A stretch of 64,000 bases of DNA from Anastrepha obliqua (taxonomy: Eukaryota > Arthropoda > Insecta > Diptera > Tephritidae). Within the stretch, counting starts at the first letter, position 1; each line of letters begins with the position of its first letter. The DNA lies in contig NC_072894.1 in NCBI RefSeq assembly GCF_027943255.1, positions 73,633,601-73,697,600 on the forward strand, read 5' to 3'. The notes beneath the pieces are model-generated. The model was given only the letters and a program-made list of their open reading frames with translations. It had not been told where the DNA came from and ran no database searches. The translations under genes were made by a program, and so were the position numbers. Below, piece by piece: positions 45,426 through 56,050 of the stretch.

Positions 45426-45901
45426 TGCATTTATGATCGCGTTCTTTGTTGCAACAAATAAAATGGAAGTGTTATTGAATTTTATGGTGGTTGAAGGTAT
45501 ATGGAGACAAGAAGTGATAATTTTTTTGGTTTTAGGAAAAAATAAAACATTTTAGGAGAAAAGGCTTGGAAAAATAATATGTATGTATATATTTTATTCG
45601 CATTTCCCAATGAACGAACCGATCCACTTTTATTGTAAGTTCTGGCTCTAAAAAATCCTTTCCAACTATTATTACCCTTTGTATTATTCTATATATCACT
45701 AGCAAGTGTAAAAACTGTCCTTGTGTGAAATTTTTAAATTTCCCAATTTATGATCTCTTCTACAACTTTATTCTATAATTCGCGCTCTTTTCCTTCCGCT
45801 CAGCAACGAGCTTTTCCTCCATATTGAGTCTAGCTCTTATAAGAATCTTCACTTCATTCACAGATAAAGTTTGGCTAAAAAATATTAAAATAAAAAAAGT
45901 A

Positions 45902-46087
45902 CAAGGCGCGTTCATTAAAGGTGGTGGCACTAGACCAACAACACTGTTATGTACGTTTGATTGTCAAAGCTAACCAGAAAACAAATAATGAATTCGCCTT
46001 GTTTCATTCTCGGCTGACAGCCACATGGACAGAAAAAAAAAACAACTCAGCTGATTTACCAACACCACCTTCAATAGATTCGCCCTG
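45902..46087 (+). repeat. MITE of the TTCATTAAAGGTGGTGG family, uninterrupted copy
   Basis: The left end is GCGCGTTCATTAAAGGTGGT; the right end CACCACCTTCAATAGATTCG is its approximate inverted partner. The start of the interior (GGCACTAGACCAACAACA) aligns with the copy at 49623. It provides the empty-site reference for the insertion at 49922. Confidence 0.75.
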
Positions 46088-46599
46088 AAAAAATATAATT
46101 TTTTTAATTTAGGCATAAGAAATTGTCATAATTGAAATCAAAGCAAAAGATGATTACTACTCACTTTTCTTCCGACATTTTTCAAGAGTCAAAGCGCAGC
46201 GTAAATTTCTATGATGCAAAGGAGGAGTGACGATTGATACAAAAATTGCATTTTAGAATGTTTGATGTTTGCAGTGCTGCAATATTTAAATTTTTAAGTA
46301 TAATCTTTGTATGACTCTCGCTTTATTAGCCACATCTAAGGCATTACTTCATTGTTCTATGATTATAACTCAATACTTACTCACACCGGCAATTACCTGT
46401 CAAATATTTCTCGTGCAAATACAACTTGTATGAGACTAACCGAAATTTAACGGCATGACTCACATACAGATATTTCGCGCCGGACGTTAGAAACGCAGCG
46501 CGCCTATAAGTTGTACTGTAAAGAAATCCAGATAGATATAAAAATATATGTACCAAACTGCTCACATTACGGGGGTCTCACGAAGCAGTTGAAAGTCTT
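46088..46599. other. No gene seen
   Basis: A GC-richer patch at 46470-46510 (TTCGCGCCGGACGTTAGAAA) is unassigned. Confidence 0.4.
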
Positions 46600-46870
46600 C
46601 GTCTTTAATAGGTGGTGGTTGGTCTCAAATAACGGCATTCGGGGGTCGGAAGTAAAGGCGGTGGTAAGAGCTTCCCGATGAATGTCGCTTAACGTCTGTC
46701 TATATACTGTCCGGCCCAGCAGTAGTAGTTGTGTTTTGTCCTGGATCTCATCAGACTAGCTCAGACTCTAGCGAATGTCTTTAGACGTGATTCTTTCCCC
46801 AGTAAAATAGCCCTGTCTAGTGCACTAAGCCCCACTCCTCCATTGCTTGTCTGTTTGTATACTAAAGGGG
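46600..46870 (-). pseudogene. Non-LTR retrotransposon tail, same family as 37075-37510
   Basis: Minus-strand reading gives DEIQDKTQ, YYWAGQYIDRR (with frame change), LSDIHREALTTAFTSDP and PRMPLF. The order and DNA-level similarity to 37200-37340 (GCTTCCCGATGAAT, CAGTAGTAGTTGTG) identify the same module. No intact frame. Confidence 0.55.
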
Positions 46871-46881
46871 TCCAGCTTACA

Positions 46882-46964
46882 TGTGTCAAATATAATATGA
46901 TTTACCTACGACGCCATTTGCAATTTTAAATCTTCCGATATGGTGATTAATTTTGCGTCACATT
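46882..46964 (-). repeat. MITE of the AAGGTGGCGCAAAATTAAT family, one-end fragment (copy 4)
   Basis: TACGACGCCATTTGCAATTT, AAATCTTCCGATATGGTG and ATTAATTTTGCGTCACATTG reproduce the right third of copy 3. The rest is absent. Confidence 0.7.
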
Positions 46965-47644
46965 GTATAAGTCTCTGTCCAAGGCGAAATCGCTTCAATA
47001 ATTCGGTAATTTTCAATAATTCGGTAATTTTCTGTCATAAATAAACCAAAAGTATCACAGCCATATGGTACAAACGATAGAGCAAATAAAATTTTGAAAA
47101 ATTTGCAGTGCCACGTCCACTTTTGGATAAATGCGTGTATCTCCATAACTTGATAAAACTCGCCCTAACTTGGTACAGTTTTGCCTCGTACCACATTTAC
47201 ATCCAACATAAATATTTTTTTTTTCTCTTAATATTAATTTCCATTCGTCCATCCAATGTTGTAAGCCGCAACTCGAGAAAAAGTGTAGATATTTTTGTGA
47301 AACTCAGTAAGAACACTTACCTTAATAAACATATATACACACATATGTAAGTTTGTGCTTAAAATGGGAGAAATCGGTCAAAAAACCCGTTCATTTTACA
47401 TATAACGTTAATTAAAAAACAAAATAAAGCAAAATTACTTACATTTGGTAAAAGGGATAAGCCCAGTAAAAAAAGTGCTACGCAAATTGCTGGTGCTACC
47501 TCACTATTTACTATTTATCGTATGCCTCGATAACGATCTGATAAAATTCACCCAAAATTACTACAGGTAGTACACGTATTGCTCCCGGCCTCATCTAGAT
47601 TCAACACAATTATTATAAATATATAAATAAATAAATAAACAAAT
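46965..47644. other. No gene seen
   Basis: Includes a tandem duplication of ATAATTCGGTAATTTTC at about 46996-47031. Otherwise AT-rich. Confidence 0.5.
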
Positions 47645-47863
47645 AATTGGCGCGTACACTTATGTTAGGTGTTTGGCAGAGCTCGTCCGTCTAAATGGTG
47701 TTTTATGAGGAGCTTTTGATAGCAGAAATACACTCGGAGGCTTGTCATTGCCTACCGAGGGGAAAACACATTTCTAAAATGTTGCTGTTTCGTGCACGGA
47801 GGTTCGAACCTACGCACTCCCGACAGGTAATCACGCACCAACCCTTTCGGTTACGGCGGCCGG
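47645..47863 (-). repeat. tRNA-derived SINE with best-kept box B (copy 7)
   Basis: On the minus strand: GCCGGCCGCCGTAACCGAAA, GGGTTGGTGCGTGATTACC (box A region), then CGTAGGTTCGAACCTCCGTG (box B GGTTCGAACC), the GAGTGTATTTCTGCTATC body and a tail GTGTACGCGCCAATT. The GGAGGAGGAGCTCGGC segment is internally shortened. The box B here is canonical. Confidence 0.8.
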
Positions 47864-49622
47864 CAATTATAGTGATCAGATAAAAACCATGCTCACTTGA
47901 GATATGTTAATATTAAATTTGCACTCGTCTATCAGATATCACAAGCTTTCACTCTCACTACCTATGAGTTTATTTGATTCAAAAAATGTAACAGCCTGCT
48001 TATATTAAATTTTACCAAAACGTGCGGTTATTTCAAGCTCGGTCCTGACCGAATATAGCACTTTTTAGCTTGTTTTGCAGTGAAATTCAAAACGATCTTT
48101 GATTTCAAAACGGTGTAGCGCTACGTCTCTAAGCCTAATAATGTGATTTGCCACCTGCGATACCTTATTTTTATTATTCGTAGATGGTAGTAGACCAAAA
48201 ACCCAATGGAAACTAGCCAACTTTCACTGTGCACTCATTTCCCTGAAGGCCATTCTTTACATGAATCCACAATTTCGGTAGAACTTGTCACTTCTATTGA
48301 GAGGTGGCAGCCTGAAGCTAGCAAATAAGCTATTCCACTTGTCATATATACTCTCAAATATGTTGAACGAGCAGTGTAGAAGCAGCCTCCCTCGCTCTAT
48401 TTTTATTTAAAGATTTGAAAAAGAAACATAGAAGTTTCATAGAGCAGTTGAAGAAATGGCAAATATTTTCGCTTTTTCTGCCCGGTGCATATACTTGTGC
48501 CTACAGCTATGAATTTATTTATTGTTCTGTTATATGCCCAAATTTAATATGTAGGTATATACAAAATTCTAGGGGAACACTTTTTAAAACATAAGATATT
48601 GTTAATTTTTTCAATTCAATAAAAACGACATATGTTTTCAAATCAAAACTAAATACAAGTAAATTTTTATTTACACAAATTTATATAAATAATTAAAATA
48701 CTTTACTAGTACTTATACTTACATATCATACATAATCCGCATAGTAAATGTCATAACCAAAAATAAACTGTTTTGTTGTGATATGAGAATTTAATCTTAA
48801 AATTTTTTGCTGCTCATTTGAGGAAATAATTTGTTGGTAAATATTAGACTAAGGTAATTAATATACGGTAATATGCACCCAACATAGTATATAGGTTCCT
48901 TCAACTCCTATCTGGAGCATAGGGCAAATATAAGTCAGCTGTGAATTTATTTCAATTAGTCGAAAATAATAGTTTAAGAAAATGATACCAAACAGTGGCT
49001 AGTGTGCAGCGCCCGTTTGCTGGAAGAACATCATAACTGAAATATTCAATAATTCGAGACAAACGTCTCTTAAGTTTTCAATTTACTATGCCTCCATAGT
49101 TAAAAAATAAATACACATTTTCTTCTAATAAAAAAGTTTTAGAGGATTATAAAATTTTTTGATTATAAGTTCGTTTAGCAAACCATCAAGTGAGCGATGT
49201 GTATGTATGTACAGGATGCGCCATCTCAATCTGGTCAGTGGAAGTAAAGAATAACTTTGACAATGCTCAATAGATTGAGAGAGTTTTATATTTTTTTAAG
49301 CTGATCCAAAAAATGTATGGTATGTCAGAAATTTATCTAGAAACAATACCGACAAAAGCAAACTTTTTTCGGGATTTTCCATCATACATATTTACTGAGT
49401 ATCGCTTTCATTTCGAGTGGAACCTTGTTTTAAGCTAGTCGCTTTAAAAGTCCCGCAAGATTTCGGTGGCCAGTAAATGTTGACACTACCGGCCCCAAGC
49501 ACTTTCGACGTCCGGTTTTGCTGTCATGCGTTTGAAGTAAGACACTGCTATTAATCGGCAATTGTGGATTTTGATAACAAAGAAAAAAAAAACTAAAAAC
49601 TAGCTGATCTGATGGCGCCAAT
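47864..49622. other. No gene; one transposon-end-like motif at 49211
   Basis: GTACAGGATGCGCCATCTCA at 49210 resembles the ACAGGGTGAGCCATCG motif at 4057, probably ends of related elements, but no second end or transposase is near. The segment 48160-48400 is less AT-rich but shows no exon. Confidence 0.4.
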
Positions 49623-50660
49623 CAAGGTGAATTCATTAAAGGAGGTGGCCCTAAACCATCAACAACATTTTGCACATTATAATGTCACAGCAAAATAGAA
49701 AGCAAAGAAGAGAATTACTTACGAGTATTTAAAACAATGTGCCACTTTCTCATAATTTTATTTATGTATAAAAAGCCTTTTGAATTTAAATTCATTACAA
49801 AATTTCAATTTAGAAATTGCAAACTTGAATGTAAATAATTAATTAATTTTGTACTGTCATCCAAATGTAAACCGTAAAAGTAAAAAAAAAAAATCTGTAG
49901 GTCTACTGTTACCACCTTTAAGGGGTTACATCTAGTTAGAATTTTCAAAAAATCGATTTTTTTTTATTTCATTTTTGTAATGTACATATATTTAAGTAAA
50001 CACTATGAAAATTTCAAGTCATTCCGAAGATTATTTTTGAAGTTATACGCATAAATGTAACGACGCGTCAGAGCACTTTAAATTAGCTTTTAAAACTTTA
50101 ACCTTGTTTTTCTCAAAACTGTGTTTTGAAAGTCCGTGACCACGATTTCTCGGAAAGGGCTAAACCGGTTAGTCTGAAATTTTTACACCGGCTTCTGAAC
50201 TATATTTTCTAGTACTTAATCGAAGCTTTTTTAAAACCGATAAACATTTTTTTGTTTATACACAATTTAAGGCCAAAACTATTCCAAAAAATAGATTTTT
50301 TTTTTGAGAAGCCGCCATTTTGTCAATAAATTTTTTTTTGCTTATTCCTTCGATTAATTACAAGAATATACAATACTTTAATCAAATCCGGTTGGTTTTT
50401 TCATTTCAGATAATCCACTTCGGAGATATAGTGGTCACCGTAAAACGTCTTTTTTTGGAGGGGTTCCTGGAAATCTGCTGTAGCAGCTATAAAAACTGTT
50501 ATTCTTGCAAATAAAATTTTTTTAAATATTATTCAAAGTTACCATAATATGTGTACAAAGGCTTAAAACAATTAATTCAGAAGTTTTCTCAGGAAAATTT
50601 TTTTAAAAACCTCATTTTTCAGGGCTTCTAACTAAATGTAACCCCTTAATAGATTCTCTT
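49623..50660 (+). repeat. MITE of the TTCATTAAAGGTGGTGG family, split by element C
   Basis: The left end is CAAGGTGAATTCATTAAAGG; the right end is TTACCACCTTTAA, then element C, then TAGATTCTCTT. Comparison with 45902-46087 (CCACCTTCAATAGATTCG) shows that the right end is continuous once element C and one TTAA are removed. Confidence 0.8.
49922..50645. mobile_element. TTAA-flanked element C (724 bp, piggyBac-like ends)
   Basis: TTAA at 49918-49921 and 50646-50649. The ends GGGGTTACATCTAGTTAGAA and TTCTAACTAAATGTAACCCC are inverted partners with one mismatch in 20. The interior carries an AAAAATCGATTTTTTTTTAT segment and CACGATTTCTCGGAAAG, shared in style with elements A and B. No coding capacity; it was presumably mobilised in trans by a piggyBac-like transposase. 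Confidence 0.85.
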
Positions 50661-50710
50661 TCGCGCCAATCGTTTGAAAATTGTTAAGGGTATTTAAAAA
50701 TCTCATTGAT

Positions 50711-50940
50711 AAGATTGTGTATTCAATTTTGTTTTTGAATAACTTTTTACTGCAATAAGTAAAAATAATTAGTTTGAGTGCGGGAAATCTTTATTTTGAC
50801 TTTTTCGCGCTCTATTGCGTGTCTGCTTGTGTACTGCAACTGTCTAGTGCTCAAGGGTCAAATATGGTTGACGTACAATGCCATTTATGATACAAAAGTT
50901 ATAAATTTTCCGATAAGGTGTTTAATTTTGGGGCTTCTTG
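50711..50940 (-). repeat. MITE of the AAGGTGGCGCAAAATTAAT family (copy 5), degraded ends
   Basis: The interior is readily aligned to copy 3 (GGGAAATCTTTATTTTGAC, GTACAATGCCATTTATGA, ATAAATTTTCCGATAAGGTG), but both termini are mutated (AAGATTGTGTATTC, TTTAATTTTGGGGCTTCTT). Confidence 0.7.
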
Positions 50941-53087
50941 TGTATACATACACACATATGCACACATATACTTTCGTGAAATTTTCGTTTCTCTGAAATT
51001 TTGATTTTTATTATTTCACTACCACAAATTTCGATATTTTGCTTGAGCATCAATAATAACTATGCAGGTATGTAAGTAATGTATAATGTATAAGTAAATA
51101 ATAATTAATGTTTGCTATATTTTCATATTGGATTGGTATTTTTTTTTGTTTTTTGCTTCGAATTGCACAAAGTGGAGTTAGGAGTCTTACACTCAACCCG
51201 TGCGATTTTCCATTATTGCGATTAACACTTTTTAGACGGTTTGTGGGAATTAGCTCTGAGCATTTGTAATGTTCGTACATACATATATCGTGGGTATATC
51301 TCATATAGATGTTCTCGAGTCATTTACTTATATCTTTATTCGTATTTTTCTTTTCTACAATTATCATTACTCGGTTCTCTTTTGTCGTCTTACCGTTTAA
51401 TTTGAATATCACAGCATCCTTTATGATTTTATCATTTCTTAACATTCATGTTGTTGTTATAACAGTTATATGTATACGTAACTACTATATGTATTGTATA
51501 TACAAGTATATATGGATGTAAGTTTTTATGTATATACATACATACATACATATTTAGTATATCGGTGTTATTATTTATTTGCTTAAATTGGATTTTCTTA
51601 TAAGCATACCTGTGCATGTCTAATCGACCTTTGTTGCCACTATTAATGACTACTCGATTTTAAAAGTATGTAGCTTTCTACTTATAAACATAATATAATT
51701 TATGTTTTAACGATATCTTCCATTAAAAAGTGAAATTAGCGAGCTGATATTGGAACACCTTGTATATATAAGAAACTGATACTGAAAGTATCACTACAAA
51801 GACCTTATGAAGCGCGTTCCTTAAAAATTACTTTAGAGCTTGTCCAACGCCGGCTGTTATAAAAAAAATTCTCGAAAAATAATATTCCTTCCTATTATTC
51901 TGTGCGTGGGAAAAAGGTACGCATGGTGGTTAGTCATACTTCAAAATAGCTAAAGTAAACAAACTATACAGTTTTAGGTTTGGAAAGTAAGTTGGATTGA
52001 CAATGCGCCTGTTTGTTGCAATAATTTCTATTGAAAAGGTGTTTATTTTAGGTGTTTATTAAGCCTGTATTTCCCCCTTATTAAAATATTGACTTTTACA
52101 AGTTTGTGTTTCAAAGAAACATGAAAAAATATTTCCAGCTGACACGAGAAATCGAATAGAATAATTTTATTTATTTATGATGTTCTTCTTATTAAGTTCT
52201 TAGAATTAAGTTCGACATAGCTACGATATCGAATGCGTGGGCATATTAGTAGCGCCAAAATCCTGCTGCGGACATACCACCAATTAGAACGACCAATTAG
52301 AACCCCCAATAATCAAAGTTAAATTGTAGATTTTAGACTAATAGTTAAGAATACTGTATTTTATAATTTTACACGACAAAACTGTGGCTGACCCGATGAA
52401 ATATGTATAGCATAGACCGAATTGAATGCCAAGGGAACCTAAGAGCGCTTTCTGTATCAATGCCTAGTTCTGTGAAAGAGGTGAATTGCCTCTGTCTTAA
52501 ATTTGCATTCTTCCCATCATTGAGGGATATTGCAGCCAGAGGATTAGCAATTTACTAAAGGTCAAGGAAAACAGCATGAGAGTCTAAGCTATTCTGCAAT
52601 GTCATAGCAACACCAGAGGGACCAGTTCAGAGCTATGGATTGATCAACAGCCAAGTCAACCTAATCAAACCGAACTTTATGAACTAAGTTTGATCTTGAC
52701 TCATACTTATTTTTTTGTTTGTGCTGGTTAACTTTAATATTATAATGAATTTTAGAGTATTCCTTGTTTAAATTTGCAATGAAAAATAATATACGAGAAC
52801 AAGGCAGTGCATAGAAGTGGGTGAGTTAAATTTATTATTCAAATAATTCCAGTAAAAGTCTTAACTATCTAATTAAATAATCTAAGTGCGATTCCGTCAA
52901 TATAAAGATCATAGAGAATCTGCGGTTTCCGAAGATGCTGCATCCTGCTTTACATCGAGATTAACATACATACAAAGTTTCGTTAATACTTATATCCCGT
53001 TTTTGTTCGGGTTAATGTTCGCGTAGACGCACAACGGGCGGGGGGAAATCGAAATCTTTCTTGCAATTGGTGAGCCAAATTTGATTC
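50941..53087. other. No gene seen; microsatellite at 51531-51556
   Basis: AT-rich with tandem CATACATACATACATACATA. Frames at 51050-51617 are microsatellite-derived. Nothing else was supported. Confidence 0.5.
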
Positions 53088-53934
53088 AGGGCTATAGCGT
53101 TTGCTTTTTGAACCACCCATTTTTTTGAGCATGGTAACACAAATGACATGTCAAATGTGTTCATAATTTACTTAAAGGTTTGACATTTACGAAATGGGAC
53201 GCTATACCCATGAACAAAATTGGGAAATATTGAAAACCTATTTCCAAAGTGGTGAGTCTTCTTCTTCTTTTCTGATTTTCAGAAAATCCACACGTTACTG
53301 TAGAGAAGCAAATGCACCCACAACGAGTCACTGTTTGGTGCGGTTTTTGATCTGGCGGCATCATCGGACCATTTTTTTTTTCGAAAATGAGCGAGGAGCC
53401 GAGGTTACAGTAAATGGCGAGCGTTACCGTGACATGCTCAACGAGTTGTTTCCAAAAATTGAAGAGGATGACATGGACGACATTTGGTTTCAACAGGACG
53501 GTGCAACTTGTCACACTGCCAAAGTTACACTCGAACTTTTGGCTACCGTTATTGAAAACCGAATAATCAGCCGAAATTCCGATATCAATTGACCGCCTCG
53601 GAACTGTGATTTAAGCCCGTTGGACTATTTTTTGTGGGGAGCCGTTAAGGACAAATGCTATGCGAACCATCCAGAGACGATTTATGCTTTAAAACATGAA
53701 ATTGAAGTTGCCATTCATGAAATTGGAGCCCAAACAATCAAAAATGTGCTTAAAAATTGGGTTCATCGAATGGCCTACTGTAAAGCCAGACGTGGCAATC
53801 ATTTGAACGATATTATTTTTCATTCATAAATGACAATGTTCAATCTTCAAAATAAAAAAAAAAATTTGAAAAAATATTGATTCGTTTCTTTTTATAGTCG
53901 ATTTAAAAAGCAAATTTTACATGGCCCGCCCTAT
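53088..53934 (+). mobile_element. Internally deleted IS630/Tc1-type element with AGGGCGGGCCATG end
   Basis: The right end, in reverse complement, reads AGGGCGGGCCATGTAAAATT, then TGCTTTTTAAATCG. The left end at 53088 keeps AGGGC and, after a small change, GTTTGCTTTTTGAACC. Between them is one gene with a large deletion. About 847 bp. Confidence 0.7.
53194..53829 (+). pseudogene. IS630/Tc1-type transposase, N-terminus fused to catalytic C-terminus
   Basis: It starts MGRYTHEQNWEILKTYFQSG, the first helix-turn-helix helix, then jumps to ENPHVTVEKQMHPQRVTVWC with a stop in place of Trp, and SGGIIGP. Back in the first frame it continues FFFENERGAEVTVNGERYRD, DDIWFQQDGATCHTAKVTLE (the second catalytic Asp in QQDGATCHTA), a stop, PPRNCDLSPLDYFLWGAVKD (the third acidic block) and HRMAYCKARRGNHLNDIIFH. 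Most of the DNA-binding domain and the first catalytic Asp are deleted. Related in family, not in sequence detail, to the element at 39058. Confidence 0.85.
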
Positions 53935-55917
53935 ATATGCATATATATTATACGTTGCATAGACAGATGAACGAACATAAATCAAAATATCGGAGAGGTG
54001 TCCGATGTTTTCCTGTTTTACTCGAGTTATTTCTTGTACGGATGGACGACCGAACATTTTATCCAAGAGCGCAAGGGCACTAACAAAAGTTCTCAAATGA
54101 AACCTCAAATCTTGACTCCATATATGTACGGTAAGGCTGAGGCCATATATGCACTTCTTTAGATATTTAAATCTATTTGTAACTTTGTTAAACAATTTTC
54201 TTTCTAAAACCAAAAGTTTGAGTGCCGGCTACCTGGATAATATCAGATAGTAGAAAATGGCTGGAAGAAGAACAAGTTTGTAACTATAAATGGCCTGCAC
54301 AAAAAATTTAAACTGGAAGATAGCAGAAAACGGTAGAGCGGTGACTCTCTAATTAGTTTTTTTGGGGAGAATATCATTTGAGCCCTGAATAACCTGCTAA
54401 AATTTTTAAAAGAAAATATATTTCGTCGACACAGATTTGTTGCTTACTCACAGTTAATTTACACTACAAATGAAACCAGATATTAAAAAGTACATAGTAT
54501 ACGGTCTGGCACTCACTCCTACAATACTTTAAGACATGACAATCCTGTGTGTAAGAAAATGTTATTTTTTTGGCAGTGACGTTACTTATTCAGGCAAATG
54601 AAACAAAACCTAAAAAGGAGCAAAAGACAGACAGGAAATCAAAACACCGCCAAAATATAAAAAAGCATTTACCAAATGTGTCTTTCTCATTCGTAGTCAA
54701 GAATAAATGGTCTTCTGATTCCGTATGTGTATATCTAAGTACATATTAGAGTTTCTCAATTTAAATGAAATGAAAACAACTTAAAATTTCTTACGCCTTT
54801 TCAATTTCGAAAATTTTTAAATTTATTATTTTTTTTTTGAGTTTTAGAAATGCTTACCAATTAAAATTCTCAATCAAAAATTTGTTTTTTTGTTAAATAT
54901 TAAATTACTTAAAAATTCACAATATGAGTAAAGTAGCGTTGAATTTGTAATAAAAAGTACTAGGACAACTTTTATTTTGTCACATTTCATTAATATTGCA
55001 GAATTAAAAATTCGATTATTTTCTGATGAAAGACATCGTGTTAACACATACACATTTTGAACAGTTTTTTTTTATAATACAAACAAATAATTTTACATCT
55101 TAACTTACAAATCAAAACGATAAAAAATTTCGGATACATACATACATACATATAAAAGTTTCACAAAATATTTGTGCAGCTCGCTTAAACTATTTAAATC
55201 AAAAATATTCGAAATCTGCATTCTAATGAAATGGAAATATTTTTGCTCATATATAGTTTTAGTATTCTAATTTTTGTAATATAACGGTGTGAGTGATGGT
55301 ATGCACATCTTGTATGCATCTGTTACGACTTTTCTTGGTACTGTGCAAAGCATATTTGAGTAAAACAAATTTATGATCGTATTGTGTTAAATCTCATTAT
55401 GTATAAGTTCTCCAAAACAAAGGGATATGAATGAGGGGAGCGTTTAAGACAAAATATTCCGCCCCACTCTCGTCTTTAAATGTTCTACTTTCTGTAATAA
55501 TATTGTGGAAACCATTCGATGCACTTCTACTTTGCAAAAACATACTCAGTTTTACTTCTGAAAACGTAATATGCACCTCAGAATACAGCGTTAAATAAAC
55601 TCCAGAATTCAATTGCACATTTGAATCTGTTAGATACAGGTATTGCAGAAAGTATCAAATGTATGATACTTCACTGGTATATATCTATGTACTAATGTAT
55701 GTACATTTTAATACATTTAAAGACAATACAAAGAAAGGACTCGAGAAGTTTGTTTTGACACCAATGCAAATTCCTAGGATTAGCTAAAGAACACAAGAAA
55801 CTGTAAAAAAACACGGAAGACAATTTTTACACAATACAAGCAGGTTGGAACCAAAAAAATTCAACTTGTTTAGTTATCGTGAAAATACCCATTTTATAAG
55901 TAATGCTGCATATGCAG
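53935..55917. other. No gene seen; microsatellite at 55135-55152
   Basis: AT-rich; tandem ATACATACATACATACATAT. Minus-strand frames at 53917-54213 and 55397-55618 have no motif. Confidence 0.5.
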
Positions 55918-56050
55918 CACAAAAGACCATGGGACCAAGGACCGAAACGACCCGGATTTATATCCGGCCAAGGACTGTCACTCCAGCAGCATTCCCCATA
56001 TGTAAGTATGGGGAATGTTTATGCTACTACAACAACAACCATGGGGTCGA
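55918..56050 (+). repeat. Dispersed repeat with CCGGATATAARTCCGG hairpin (copy 2)
   Basis: The same modules as 45290-45425 in the opposite orientation: ACCGAAACGACCCGGATTTA, TATCCGGCCAAGGACTGTCA, GCATTCCCCATATGTAAGTA with TGGGGAATG, then GCTACTACAACAACAACC. The CATTCCCCATA...TATGGGGAATG pair forms a second hairpin. Confidence 0.75.

Noticed and set aside
47800..47863. Possible tRNA gene on the minus strand (box B GGTTCGAACC)
   Set aside because: The head belongs to a dispersed SINE with a common non-tRNA body in seven copies; no acceptor-stem pairing was seen.
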